The notes under the pieces were generated by a model. That model ran no database searches and was not told the origin of the DNA. It worked only from the letters and a program-made list of their open reading frames with translations. From Siphonodentalium dalli (lineage: Eukaryota > Mollusca > Scaphopoda > Gadilida > Siphonodentaliidae), in the NCBI GenBank assembly GCA_032622095.1, contig CP136069.1, positions 169,314,394 to 169,378,393 of the forward strand: a stretch of DNA of 64,000 nt. The letters are read 5' to 3'. Of the stretch, positions 1 to 11,728 are shown one piece after another; the first letter of the stretch is position 1, and every line of letters starts with the position of its first letter. A program made the position numbers and the translations under genes.

Positions 1-444
1 CGCTTGTATTGTTAACATTCATTCATAATGAGTGTCCCTTTAGAGTGTCTTGTGTTCCTTTAAGATTCAAACACCAATATTACATCACGTCCCTTGTTTC
101 GTGTCACTTTAACTCCTTGAGTGTATTGCCCCTTCTAATGATGTCATAGCATGGGTACATGCAAGACAGTATAACACTATGACTATGTCTGTAACTGTTG
201 TTGGTAAGATGTGAAATATAAATTTCAGTTCATTCGTGTAGTAATTTCGTATATGTTCAACGCTCTTCATTCGTAAGAGTAATTACCAACTGGAAGTTGT
301 ACTATTTTTGATAAACATCGGATTTGCTCATCAGACGATAAGCTGACAATATTTACGCATGGTCTAATTAGATTCATGCATAAATGTAAGGTAATTTTTG
401 TTATGGTCAAGTTTTTTGTTAAGACCATGTTCTAACATAGATCG
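1..444. other. AT-rich sequence, no feature seen
   Basis: No convincing reading frame, splice pattern, tandem repeat or terminal inverted repeat was seen. It precedes the 380-bp duplication. Confidence 0.5.
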
Positions 445-1145
445 ATAAATAAGTTAAAGGTCATTATATTCCACAGTCAAATCTATTGGTGATCGAATTT
501 TATAACTATTTTATTGGAACAACTAAGAGTATTATTTACGTGAGATCAATGAGTCCAATTATTATAAATAATACATTGAGGGCATCTGCAGACACCCGAT
601 TGCCACAGTTAATGATCACGTGGTAATCTGATAAAATGTCCATATGTATGCATAACTCAATAAACCGTTTATATGTACAGGTGAAGTAATAACGCGAACG
701 TGTCTGAACACGCATACAACACAAAGGTAACTTCTATTATTGAGTGTCTTATCACATGTACTTATTATGTATGCATATTTTTGATAACTAATTATCGCGT
801 TAATGCTAACAATGACACAGCTTATCAAATAAGTTAAAGGTCGTTATATTCCACAGTCAAATCTATTGGTGATCGAATTTGATAACTATTTTATTGGAAC
901 AACTAAGAGTATTATTTACGTGAGATAAATGAGTCCAATTATTATAAATAATACATTGCAGGCATCGGTGGATACCCGATTGCCACATTTATTGATCACG
1001 TGATAAACTGATAAAATGTCCAAGTGACGTACTATATGAATGCATAACTCAATAAACTGTTAATACGTAAGGTTGATAAAATTATATTCATAACAACAAC
1101 ATCAAAGTAACTTCTATTATTGCGTGTATGATCACATTCTGATCC
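445..1145. repeat. 380-bp tandem duplication
   Basis: Two head-to-tail copies begin near 445 and 825. Landmarks recur at a constant 380-bp offset: AAGTTAAAGGTC at 451 and 831, and AACTTCTATTATTG near 730 and 1110. Identity is high over the first ~150 bp and lower later, with small indels. Small open frames inside both copies look incidental, because the two copies differ by frame-changing indels. Confidence 0.85.
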
Positions 1146-1215
1146 GCTGTCGTTATTCATTCTATAACGTAATGCCTCAGGCCAGTCGAAAATTGGTTGC
1201 TCGTCATCTTCATTA

Positions 1216-1300
1216 TATTGAAGTTTTTGAAATTTTTGAAGTTTTTGAAGTTTTTGAAATTTTTGAAGTTTTTTTAATTTTTTAATTTTTTTTTTGAATA
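1216..1300. repeat. GAAGTTTTT / AATTTTT microsatellite
   Basis: Imperfect tandem runs of GAAGTTTTT and AAATTTTT grade into a T tract. Read on the minus strand this gives a Lys/Leu/Gln-rich frame that is only the repeat in translation. Confidence 0.7.
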
Positions 1301-1860
1301 TTTTAGTACAAATAATTTTACCCGCCAAAAAATCTATTTTTAGATGTGCAGGCAACAAGCCACACGTACTACTAATATGACCATACGTAAACGTAATAAA
1401 GCCCACGTAGATTAAATCTGGCAGTTTGCGATACGAAATACATTTATAATAATTACCGCTTTTGAATTATACCGGTATCGAAATTAGTCGACGAAATTGA
1501 TGTGACAAAGATAAAGGGAAATAATGACATTTCTTCCTGTGCTCAAATAGAACTTTCGAAGAGGTGTTCTTTTGTGCGACACTGTTCACATTTTCACAAC
1601 ATATTTTACTCGATGCGTTTACTGGTAACACCGAAGATCTGGTCTGCTTGTGTGTTGAAATTATGCACTACATGTGGAGTGATTACAGAGTGTGCTGTAT
1701 AGCTCATGGTGTGTGGCTACAAAGCTAAGTCATGTAGTCCGAAAATATCCAACGTCTATTCAAATCTGAGATAGAAATGCTTATTTGCATAAGTTGGAAG
1801 GAATTGTGTGAGCACATGGTGACGTCATACAGTATAGTACAGTTCACAATCCGAAGAAAC
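1301..1860. other. no recognisable feature
   Basis: AT-rich sequence between the microsatellite and the repeat array. Short frames are present but none has recognisable content. Confidence 0.4.
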
Positions 1861-1864
1861 AAGT

Positions 1865-4800
1865 CCTGTTACAGTCATGTCGCAAGCATATGATGATATG
1901 GGTGCTCGTCCCATATCCCAACTAAAGAACACAGGTGTGACATTAAGAACTAACCGGCACGATTGAACATAGTGACATTAACGGATTGACAGACCCATGT
2001 CACAGTATATGTCGCAAGCATATGAACGCATGCATTTGACACTATATCAATATGTGGGATACATACACAAAAACGCACACGTATGTTACTGGTATCAGTA
2101 TATCGAACGATTGCAACCCTAAGTGTCATCCTTATGCGACGCAGGCATGCACATAATTCCCAAAATTCAGTCATACCAGAGTACAGAATATTGTACCCAA
2201 ATACAGGTTATGTCACACCGTTATATAATCGTTATTTGTTTGTGTGTAAAGCGTTCCTACATCAATAATTTGTACACTGCTACTACGTCAATAAAGCAAT
2301 TTTCAGTCAATATATACCAGGATATGTTGATCAACTTCGGAACGCAATGTGAAATTAAGAAGTATCCACGATTAAATACAATGTCACACTACCGGTTGGA
2401 CAGACTATTGCCATAACTAGTGTATGTCGCAAGCATGTGGATGCACTTATGACACGATATCAATGTCGCATGCTTGGTATGGAATATATACACAAAACTA
2501 CGCGTGTGTGTTACTGTTGTCAGTATATCGGACGAGTTCAATGGCGTAGGATAGCACCATCTGCCAAATAACATTAATGTTCTCATTAAAAGACGCATGC
2601 ATGCATGATTATCATACACTATCGGCCAGTAACAAACATGCAACTGGGTCTGTTTACCACACGCTCGATCGATATATTCTAACTGACTCTTTCCCACCGA
2701 TGTCTCTATATCCCTTCAAGATAGATGTTGCCCAACACTGTTTCCTGAGTGAAAGTGCTCAATTTCAGGTAAAAAAAAAAACGCATATATAGATTTAACC
2801 ATAAAACCTGCATTTTAGTAACTTCATTAGTATTTTTCTTGCGATAATTGTCATATCTGCTTCAAAATAATACGGACACCAAACACCATCAGCACCAACA
2901 TTCGGTCATACACGTATATAGTCGAGAATACTGTACCCAATTACTGATTGTGTAAAAAATTTAAGGCTTTATTTTGTGTACACTGCGCTACTACGTCAAT
3001 AAAGCAATGTTCAGTCCATATGCCAGGATCCATTAATGATGTCGCAACCACCCCTTCCGGAATATCGACGTATCCCAACTCTAGAACGCATGCGATGTGA
3101 AATTAAGAATTAACCACAATTGAACATAGTATACCACTAACGGATTGTCAAACTATTGCCATATACTGTATGTCGCACGCATATGGACGCACTTGACACG
3201 ACATCAATATCGCACGCTTGGTACGGAATATATACACAAAATCGCATGCGCTAGTTACTGTTGTCGTATATCGGACGAGTGCAATGGCGTAATGATCTTA
3301 CGATCAGTCAAATGCAAACTGTTATCCTTACGTGTGCAAGTATGTCATATACCAGGGGGAACTAACACACATATGCGGCTGTTAATCACACATTGGAACG
3401 GCATATTCTAACTGACCCTTCCCCACAAGTGTCTCTACATCCCTGCATTATGGATGTTGTTCAACACGGTTTCTTCCATGAAAGTGCGAAATACATAAAA
3501 CGATTTAAACTCATAGATTTAATCACACAACCTGGAAATTTTAAGTATTTTAGTGACTGTTTGTATTTTTCCTGCAATATTTGTTTATCCTTTTAATGCT
3601 GGGAGCTGCACTGTTGTGGTATTAAAGACCATGTTCTATATAGGAAGCCTCGTAAATGTAAGAGAATGCGTTGGCACAGGGTTTTTCGTAATATTTCCGG
3701 AAACTCAAGTCATGAAATTGTTAAATTTAATAGACAGCATGCACTATCAGCATCAGAACTCTAATAGCAGGTAGCGTTGAGAACACTGTACACAATTACT
3801 GGTTATGTCACACATAAGGCCGTATTATATATTTTAATGCGCTCTCACATCACCCATTTTCGCACTGCGCTGGTACACCAATAAAGGATTTTCAGTCTAT
3901 ATTCTAGTATGAGTTGATCAATGTCGCAACCAAATGGGCGTCCCTTCTGGAATATCGACATACCCAACTATGGAACGCATTGTGAAATTAAGTGATAGCC
4001 CCCATTGAACTTCCTACCATTAATGGGTAGACAGACTATTTCCATATTGTATGTCGCAAGCATATGAAAGCACTTGCCACCACATCCATATCACTCGCTT
4101 GGTATGAAATATGTTATACAAAACCGCATGTGTGTGCTCGTGTTGTCAGTTTATCTGACAAGTGCAATGACGTAATGATAGCTTGACCCGTCAAATACAC
4201 TTCCACGATCGCACAAAATTTCATAAACATTCCGGAAGTCCACGCCGCATCTTAACATCTTTGCAATGTGTCTGTTCCTGCATGTGCAATGGAATCGTGA
4301 AATTGCCAGTTTGAAACTGATTTTTTTTCGGATTTTAATGCAATTGCTTGTAGCTACAGGTACCTGCTTAAATATAACTGATACCACAAACCGTCAATAT
4401 CAAATCACAATCATACCAAGTAGAGCTGAGAACACTGCTACCAATTACTGCTATACCACGATGCCAGTCTTATTAAAACTAGACCTAACTTTCATTACTT
4501 TCAACTTACGTTGAGAGTTGACTGTAAGGAAACCTTGGTCTAGTTATTACTAGACTGCCACGATGCTAAATCTGTAGTTTTATTTTGGTTATACTGAGTA
4601 AATACGTCAATCATTTTCCACAGCACTACTGCATCAATAAAGGATCTTTCAGTCCATATGCCAGGACGTGTTCATCAACATCACAACCGTATGGACACAC
4701 CTTCCAAAATATTGAAACATCACGAGTCTGGAACACATTGTTAAGAATATAAATGACCAAATTAGCAGACTCTTGCCATCGTTTATATCGCAAGCATATG

Positions 4801-4990
4801 GACGCATGTGCCACTACCGGTTTATCAATATGAAACGTTGGTATGCAATATATACACACAACTGATTATGTGTGTTCCTGTCGTCAGTTTACCATATGAG
4901 TGCAAATGCGCAAAGATAGCACAATTTTCTGCACGAACAGTGAAATACCTCATGCGTTATTGTTATGGGATCGCAGGAGTTTCATAAACT
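1865..4990. repeat. decayed array of ~0.4-0.9 kb repeat units
   Basis: A recognisable block recurs at about 2010, 2424, 3168, 4049 and 4779. It begins TATGTCGCAAGCATATGGA, continues through GACAC.A.ATCAATAT and GG(T/A)ATA(T/C)A(T)ACACA, and ends near TCAGTATATCGGACGAGTGCAATG. Spacings are about 413, 744, 881 and 730 bp. A second shared block (AATAAAG.A.TTTCAGTC.ATAT) precedes most copies, near 2290, 3000, 3880 and 4635. Copies are well diverged. No coding frame is shared by the units, so this is a non-coding tandem or segmentally amplified repeat of unknown class. Confidence 0.75.
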
Positions 4991-5807
4991 TGGGACCATA
5001 TAACCAATGCATGTTGTTTCTTTGAGTGTCTAATTGAACATAATAATTGCTGTTTGCAGTCATGTTTCACGAACTGATATAGCTATAGTAGTACATGTAC
5101 CCTGGTGTATGTAAGGCAAAATTATAGTAAATATTTGTATGTACATGTAGGATCTCACATGAGTTTATATTTTGTACGGAATCTATAAATCGAGATAACT
5201 AAATTCGATTTGAGCCGAGGTTCACCGAGACTCAAATAGAATTTAGTGGATGAGGTTGATAAATTACGTATAAAGTAGTGTTTGATATACCTTTTATCAC
5301 ATGATCAAATAAACGCGAAGCAACGCGAAGTATTCATCGAAGAAAACTATCATAAACGTCAGCAATCGCAAGTCATTTAAATAATGGCGTGACGTCATCG
5401 CACGTGCTAATATTACACGCGTGTCTTACCAATAATTATGAACCTGGTTTTGTGAGTTAATTATGTGATAAATTGTGATATTAAAAGTTCGTTTAATAAC
5501 AGGAAATAGTGCCAGGTGGCCCTTGACTTCCGGTCTGTCTTCTAATTACACTCCATATATTATGCCTTCCAATATTTTTCCAACCAGCTATAATCATGAA
5601 GAGTTTGAAAAGTTATGTCATTATATATACACCATTAAATACATCAAAGTGTCTTTATTTATCTGGGACTATTTCTTTACACGTGCAAACAATGCACAGT
5701 TACACGAAAAGTCATCCCATGTCTTATAGAAGCCGATGTTAGTTTAGCGTCCCATTTGTTGATTTAAGTAGGTTTTGTCGAGGCTTTAGATCACGTAATA
5801 AATATAA
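4991..5807. other. unique AT-rich sequence, no feature seen
   Basis: Nothing recognisable. A frame at 5475-5729 (+) has no recognisable content and no splice context. Confidence 0.4.
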
Positions 5808-5960
5808 TCTACAACTCGTCCCCAGAGTATAGGCTATAGCGGAATTTACAAAACTCGTCCACTACATTAGGTCAGGACCTCAACAAAGGCTCGTCCAGTT
5901 CTAATTTTCTGGGCTCGTTTTGTAAATTCCGCTATAACCCGGGGACTGGTTGTAGATCCT
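5808..5960. mobile_element. short foldback (MITE-like) element
   Basis: An inverted repeat pairs GCTATAGCGGAATTTACAAA (from about 5833) with TTTGTAAATTCCGCTATA (ends 5936). An outer stem pairs ATCTACAACTCGTCCCC with GGGGACTGGTTGTAGAT. No open frame lies inside. Target duplications are not clear. Confidence 0.7.
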
Positions 5961-6779
5961 CTCTTTATTGCACACCCTGATCCCTGGAACATGACAAATG
6001 TGGCAAGAATGAAAAAATACCAACCGGTATGATGGCATTATCTCATTCTAATAACAATATATTGCTTATTGGTGAATTTGGATTTAGTTCAAAATAATAT
6101 GATCATACTGTTGGCCCAATATTTTATTAATCAGAAGGCAATCACATAACCCAGGAGTCTTCATGTCTGTTCATTACACTTTCTGTTAGATATATATGTA
6201 CAGCCACCTTCAAGTGTAAATTATGACACTTTCCAAACGTAATAGAACAAGATTTACATTCTCCAGAATTGAAGCAGTGTATATTTTCCTTAGAACAAGT
6301 GGATCAATACCCTGTACTTTCATAAGATGTTTTGCACTGAATAAATAAATACACATCAGTTTCCTGGAGTGAATTCCTTGTTACTTCAGGTCAAGAATCA
6401 CTATACCATGTGCACATATTACACATGTATGCCTCCACCCCAAAAGTATCCACTGCACACATGACTACCTCCAATATAATTTAGAATAGATGATGTATTT
6501 TCTGTTATCCTGTTTTCTCATCATTTCCTTTTCTAGTAGTATTATAAGGAAGCTGAAGTTGCAAGTTATTAAAAGTTTGTGTCCTTGGTGTTGATATTGT
6601 CTTTGTGTGTGAATAACATTCCAAGAAGAGAGCCCAAAGCAAATAGTGGATTTGACATTTGTGTCATCATAGTCAGGATACAACAGTTCCATTTAATCTC
6701 GGATTGTAAATTTTAATTTTACACCTGTCCAAAACAATTGTCTGATGCCTTTTCAAAATGTATGCAGAACCAGTAAATG
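5961..6779 (-). other. possible 3' UTR of a minus-strand gene
   Basis: This lies downstream (minus strand) of the candidate terminal exon at 6780-6861. Minus-strand AATAAA signals occur at 6123-6128 and near 5963. It is otherwise unique sequence without repeats. The assignment depends wholly on the exon call. Confidence 0.25.
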
Positions 6780-6861
6780 TCAGATCACAGAGTTGAACTT
6801 CTGATAGTTGATGCCGGTATAGTTATATGTGTGATAAGCAGGATGTAGATCCAAAATATCC
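6780..6861 (-). CDS. possible terminal coding exon, unknown gene
   Basis: On the minus strand a good 3' splice site (TTTATTTTCTATTTTCAG) ends at 6862. The 82 nt that follow stay open in phase 1 and end in TGA at 6780-6782. The 26-residue tail reads DILDLHPAYHTYNYTG, then INYQKFNSVI. It is polar and aromatic-rich and contains one Asn-Tyr-Thr glycosylation sequon. I do not recognise the family. Support is the splice acceptor, the compact open tail and AATAAA signals downstream; no upstream exon could be placed with confidence. It could be a chance frame. Confidence 0.3.
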
Positions 6862-7293
6862 CTGAAAATAGAAAATAAACACTTTAAGTATACAATAATA
6901 CATACACAATACAGACATGATTTTAACAGGTGTGGTTGCACAACTAATCAATTGATCAAGTGTATGCTGCATTGTAAGTACTATGGCTTCTCTTCATGGA
7001 GTTTGAACTGTTAAATAAAAGGAACGACTAACAGTCCTTTTTTGTGCCAAGCAGTTTGAACTACCGAGTACAACCATGTAAATTTTTGCTGACATCTAAA
7101 AGCATTCTTGTCAACATTAAAAATAAACACTAGTAACTACTACTGTAGCTGGGATACCAGGAGTGCCACTTTAAAATCATCTGAGAAGCACAGTACCTAT
7201 CCTACGACAATCACGTTACAGTACCCCTGTGTATTAATTTTCCTACATGTATTATCTTCTAAGCTGATACTACTTCTTAGCTGATGCTATTTA
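6862..7293. other. no recognisable feature
   Basis: If the exon at 6780-6861 is real, this is intron. No further exon or repeat is evident. Confidence 0.35.
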
Positions 7294-7297
7294 TTAA

Positions 7298-7435
7298 CCC
7301 TTTCCTAACTGGAGCTTCCTGAAATTTTGCAAAAACCCTGTGCCAGTGCATTCTTTTATATGCGAGTCGCCAATATGGCACCTCACCTACTACTATAAAA
7401 GAGAATGCATTGGCCAAGTCTTTCCCAGGAAAAGG
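7298..7435. mobile_element. decayed TTAA MITE, CCCTTTC family
   Basis: It starts right after a TTAA (7294-7297) with CCCTTTCCTAACTGGAGC, the same left end as the element at 50234. It contains a degenerate copy of the hairpin core (CCAGTGCATTC...GAATGCATTGGCC) and ends near GGAAAAGG. The right target site reads TAGC, so one duplication has decayed. Confidence 0.6.
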
Positions 7436-9255
7436 TAGCGATTGCTCCCACACCTATAATTACTGGCAATATTTTATTCGCAGGTGCCAAAATTTGCACT
7501 TGTCAAAATGTTCACGGTCACTGTAATAGTTGATTAAGGTATATAGGTTGGGTCTGCACGTTTATTAATTTTGAGGCTATGAAAATTGAAATCGGCACAA
7601 AGTTTTCTATATGACTCTGATACCAAAATGATGAGTTTATATCATTATGCATGTACATATTCAAATATATGACACATATGTGAACATTTAAATACTGAAA
7701 AAAACACCACATGACACATACCGTACTATGTTGATTCCTATACTTGACCTACCGGTACACGAACTGAAAAAAAAATATGTTTAACAGTTGATGTTTTGCT
7801 CAGAGTTTCCCCTGCACTATTATTTGGGTCTGCACTTTTATTAACTTTCAATGGAATCCCCACCCCCCTCCACTATTATTGGGGCCTGCACTTTTATTTG
7901 GAGCCCGAGCGTACTTAAACAGTTGCTACTATGATGCTAATAAGACATATATCTTTCAAGCTGAGTTTGCAGCGGTACAAGTAACTTAAAATGGTTGAGT
8001 TTTAACATGTACGTTTCCATGGTACTAGTAACTGCGATGAACAGTGGCTTGTCACTAGGGATACTAGTAAGTGTCCACTGAGCCACTGACCATGCACATG
8101 AGAAGATAAATTTACTTTGAGAAAAGTTCTACTTGTGCCAGCTTGTGTGAAACGAAAGGAGAACAATGTAATTGTACTTGCTCTCACTGATCGTTAGCTG
8201 ACTAAACAATAAAAGAATTGAAAGACAGACCAATTGGGTTTTAACATAAACCACAAATCATGTATGGTAGCGATTTCGCATTCAGTAAGTTAATCCATTT
8301 TTATATCTCAGCTTACACATGGATAGGCCTACATGTACATGGGGAAACCGAAAAAATGCATGGTTAACTGATCATAATGGAACGCTTGCATGATAGTTGT
8401 TTCCGTTTAATGTATAGTGTTTTCACAATGGAGTTGTGTTAGAAATTTGTTTTGTATTTATAACAGGAAGAGGCAAAAGTGTGTAACGGTAAAGTTCGGC
8501 AAAAAAATTATCGCTGTCGAGGAAAAACAAACTAGGTTTGAGGTCCTGAACATGGATTTTGGTCGTTCGAAACATGGAATTGTTTTTGGCCTTTTTATAT
8601 GTACCGGTACTGGTGCATGCAGTACTTTTACATGTATGTTGTGCATGGCGGTTCTCAAATATATATTCAACAACGATTAAGAACTGTATCTGTAGCTGCG
8701 TAAATTTAAAACTGAGCGAAAAATAATAATGTTCATACATGAGTGTCAGAGAGACTATTATAATATTGTAATACAAATATTAGGATGAAAGTTAAAAAAA
8801 ATAATAGCTGGATCGAAGACAATTCCCGCTACGTACCTGTACGGTATTTCCTTGCAATCATGATTAACTTGAAGATGAAGTGTATAAAGATACTAGTAGT
8901 GTGAAGGTGAGGCCATTTGGTATTGCAGAATGGCAGAATGGTTAATAATAATACCAGTTTACTGTTTTGTTTACTCTGACAAGTTTCAAAACTGAAAACA
9001 AACTGTTTGTGTTATAATAACTTATATTGTGTGCGGCAGACTTATTGTATTATTCCATACTTTCTCATCAGGATTATCACCGTGAAAACCATTTTACCAT
9101 CGCCGTGTGTCAGTGTTCTATCATTCGACAAGTCAACAATGCGAGAATTCGATCGCTTCCGTTCTGTCTAAATAATTTCTGGTCGCAGGTAATGACACCT
9201 TTGACAAAACTGTGTTCATAAATTAATTTTGTCGTTGTGTACGTAACATAGTACT
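7436..9255. other. mostly unique sequence; unrecognised frames at 8.4-8.8 kb
   Basis: Overlapping frames on both strands (87 aa + at 8417-8680; 117 aa - at 8423-8776) have no recognisable domain and probably shadow one another. Isolated splice-donor-like strings (CAG|GTAATG at 9189 on +; CAG|GTACGT near 8837 on -) could not be assembled into a gene. Confidence 0.3.
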
Positions 9256-9282
9256 TGCAAGTATCTGTATCTGTATCTGTAG
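9256..9282. repeat. (GTATCT)n short microsatellite
   Basis: About four tandem GTATCT/GTATCTGT units. Confidence 0.7.
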
Positions 9283-10402
9283 TGGGTTCAGTGCAGTAAC
9301 CAATTCTGGTTTTAGGCGCACTGGGTATAATCACAAATGCATTAGATGCTTGATTCGTTCAAATTGCAATTTCTAAATTTGTTGCAAGGGTGAATCGTGG
9401 AATTATGACTTTGAACCAGAGTCACTAAACTTGGAGTCAACGGTCAAGAGTCAGTCTGCCATCGCCTGGAAATTGGCTGGAATTGGTGAATTTGTTACAT
9501 TCGCCGCCAAACAAGGCGTACAATGGTACATCATACAGTATGATACACCCGATACTGAGCATATACATGTACTCACCTTGTATATCATAATGTAAGCAGT
9601 TTTTTTTTCTCGCCCAACGCGTGTGTTGTAATTGGTAATTCGTGGAAATAATAATCCGAGGTGGCGATTTTCAACTTTGTTTGAATAGCATCACGGCGAC
9701 GTCTCTATACGGACCCTCACACCGGATATAGTAATTCGTGACGTCATATTGACAGTTCGCCGATCCGTAACATTTAGCTGACATGAATGATTAAAAGGTT
9801 ACTAAAATGCGTGCATTTGTAAGCATTAGAGTTATTCACCCTGAACTTCTGTCAATAGACGGCATCTAGATAGTCTAGAATGCTAAAAGTCAAATCCCAA
9901 AGTCGCTGCAAAGGTCAAGGTCAAGTTGGCGGACGATTCATTCAATATCCAACTTTCTGCATTTTGCGTAGCCTGTTGATTCACGATTCATACACTTCCG
10001 GTTGGAGGGTCCGTATAGAGCTGATCCGTAGCATCACTTGCCTAACAACCGTCTGTGAGCAACGTTGATTCTGATTGGTTAAGACAAACGCGATTATCCA
10101 ATCGCTGCATATGTGGCTTGGGAAGACGAGTTCAAAGTTCAAAGTGTGTGTCGGGGTCATGATATATTTTTAGAAACTTATTTTTCGTTTAACAGTATTG
10201 CAGATTCAATGCTCTCCCAGCGTCGAGTGCGTACGCCCAGTACCAACTAAAGCCCACGGCGGGGCGTCGCGTACGTGGGCTTATTACAATTCGTGCTTTA
10301 TTGTTCTATACCAATAGTTAATGGTTTTAGCCTACACTGAAATTCGTACAATGTTTGTTAAGTAGACTTTAACTTATTTTCAACTGAGACGATACCTATA
10401 AT
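9283..10402. other. unique sequence with a partial foldback
   Basis: TCTATACGGACCCTC (about 9700-9714) is inverted at about 10004-10018, suggesting a degraded foldback of ~320 bp. A short stem, AGCCCAC/GTGGGCT, lies at about 10250-10280. No gene was recognised. Confidence 0.4.
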
Positions 10403-10403
10403 T

Positions 10404-10757
10404 TGGATCGGGTTGATATGCAGTGTGTGTCTACCTTCGGATCTGGTGGGATGCAGTGTTTGTCTACATTCGGATCGGGTGGGTATGCAGTGTATATCTA
10501 CATTCGGATAATCGGGTGGGCATGCAGTGTATGTCTAGCTTCGGATCGGGGGTGTGTATGCAGTGCATGTCTACTCTACATTAGGATCGGGTTGGTATGC
10601 AGTATATGTCTTCCTTCGGATCGGGTTGGTATACAGTGTATGTCTACCTTCGGCTCGGGTGGGTATACAGTGTATGTCCACCTTCGGATCGGGTTGGTAT
10701 GTAATGTATATCTACATTCGGAACGGGTTGGTATGCAGTGTTTGTCTACCTTCGATG
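10404..10757. repeat. 34-bp minisatellite, ~10 copies
   Basis: The unit is about GGATCGGGTTGGTATGCAG followed by TGTATGTCTACCTTC. Ten units can be counted, most of exactly 34 bp and two with short insertions. Because 34 is not a multiple of 3, all frames are partly open; the predicted peptides are artefacts. Confidence 0.9.
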
Positions 10758-10956
10758 TCCGATTAGTGTTAAGGTCATTTCGCACGTCGTGTGTCGCGCG
10801 ATTCGTCTAATTATTAGAACACACGTGGGGCAACCAGTGCTTTCAGACGGCGTACGACGTGGGCGAATCGCAAAATTCGCAGAACTACATCGCTGTCATA
10901 ATCCGCGAGATTCGTGTGCGGTTCAGCTAATTCTGACTTTACAACGACGCTCTTTA

Positions 10957-11022
10957 AAACACTTCTTCAAATATTTCCGTTATTTCGTCAAAAACACTTC
11001 TTCAAATATCTCCGTTATTTAG
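10957..11022. repeat. ~33-bp tandem pair
   Basis: ACACTTCTTCAAATAT.TCCG then TTATTT occurs twice in a row. A diverged relative (ACTTCTTCAGACATCTCCG) lies near 51925, so this belongs to a dispersed repeat. Confidence 0.6.
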
Positions 11023-11052
11023 TTAATAAAAATATTTTCTTATTTTAGATCA

Positions 11053-11120
11053 CATATCAAAATGAGAGGATATGGTGATCCCCTTTTCATGGGATCACCA
11101 TATCCTCTCATGTTGATATG
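11053..11120. repeat. 30-bp stem hairpin
   Basis: An inverted repeat in which ATGAGAGGATATGGTGATCC pairs with its complement downstream. The loop is about 8 nt and there is one small mismatch. Either a tiny foldback element or a structured RNA segment. Confidence 0.75.
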
Positions 11121-11333
11121 ATCCTGCCTTCATTGAGCCACGAGTGACTCCTGAGACGAGGATCACATATTATATGATACCCTATCCTATATACGGAGGA
11201 TTTACATATTGTTTGATATCTACACCCGTGCGCATGGCCTGGAATCGCAACGGAACTATATATAATAAAACCACCGTATAGACGCCGAAAACGCCTTTGT
11301 CGCGTGCCAATTGACGTGTGGAAGGGCCTTTAA

Positions 11334-11724
11334 CCCTTTACCCAACAGAAGGGCCCTGTGCCAATGCATTCTCTTATATATGCGAGTCGACCATAGGTCG
11401 CCTCGCATATATAAGAGAATGCATTGGCTTAACACATTAAAAATTATAAAATTGTTAAAGAATGTCAAAAAAATGGTAAAAAGTGTTAAAAAAAGATTTT
11501 TTTTAGGCCAATGCATTCTCTTATATATGCGAGGCGACCTATGGTCGACTCGCATATATAAGAGAATGCATTGGCACAGGGCATAACTGTAACTATCACA
11601 ATGTGGTCAAGGAGCCGGTTCCAATGATATCCATATTTGTATGGTTCTATTGAGACAGACCGAAGATATTTTAGGCTGTTGAAGCTTTATTTGGGCGTTT
11701 TGGGCCGTTTTGTTGGGTAAAGGG
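11334..11724. mobile_element. TTAA MITE (piggyBac-like), copy 1
   Basis: The ends are inverted (CCCTTTACCCAACA...TGTTGGGTAAAGGG) and flanked by exact TTAA duplications at 11330-11333 and 11725-11728. Inside are two 69-bp hairpins (11360-11428 and 11507-11575), separated by an A/T linker and inverted relative to each other, plus a ~140-bp unique tail. TTAA targets with CCCTTT-type ends are characteristic of the piggyBac superfamily; Kolobok also uses TTAA but has different ends. No transposase is encoded, and the frames inside merely translate the hairpins. Confidence 0.88.
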
Positions 11725-11728
11725 TTAA

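Noticed and set aside
8423-8776. 117-aa minus-strand and 87-aa plus-strand frames
   Set aside because: They overlap on opposite strands, with no recognisable domain, splice pattern or neighbouring exons.
9185-9195. Splice-donor-like CAG|GTAATG, and CAG|GTACGT near 8837 on the minus strand
   Set aside because: No matching acceptor or open coding exon could be linked; single donor-like strings are frequent by chance.
10403-10810. 135-aa frame with repeated GSGGMQC-type units
   Set aside because: Frame read through the 34-bp minisatellite.
11256-11586. Frames containing CILLYMRVDHRSPRIYKRMHW
   Set aside because: This is the translation of the MITE hairpin and appears on both strands of every copy, so it is not a protein family.
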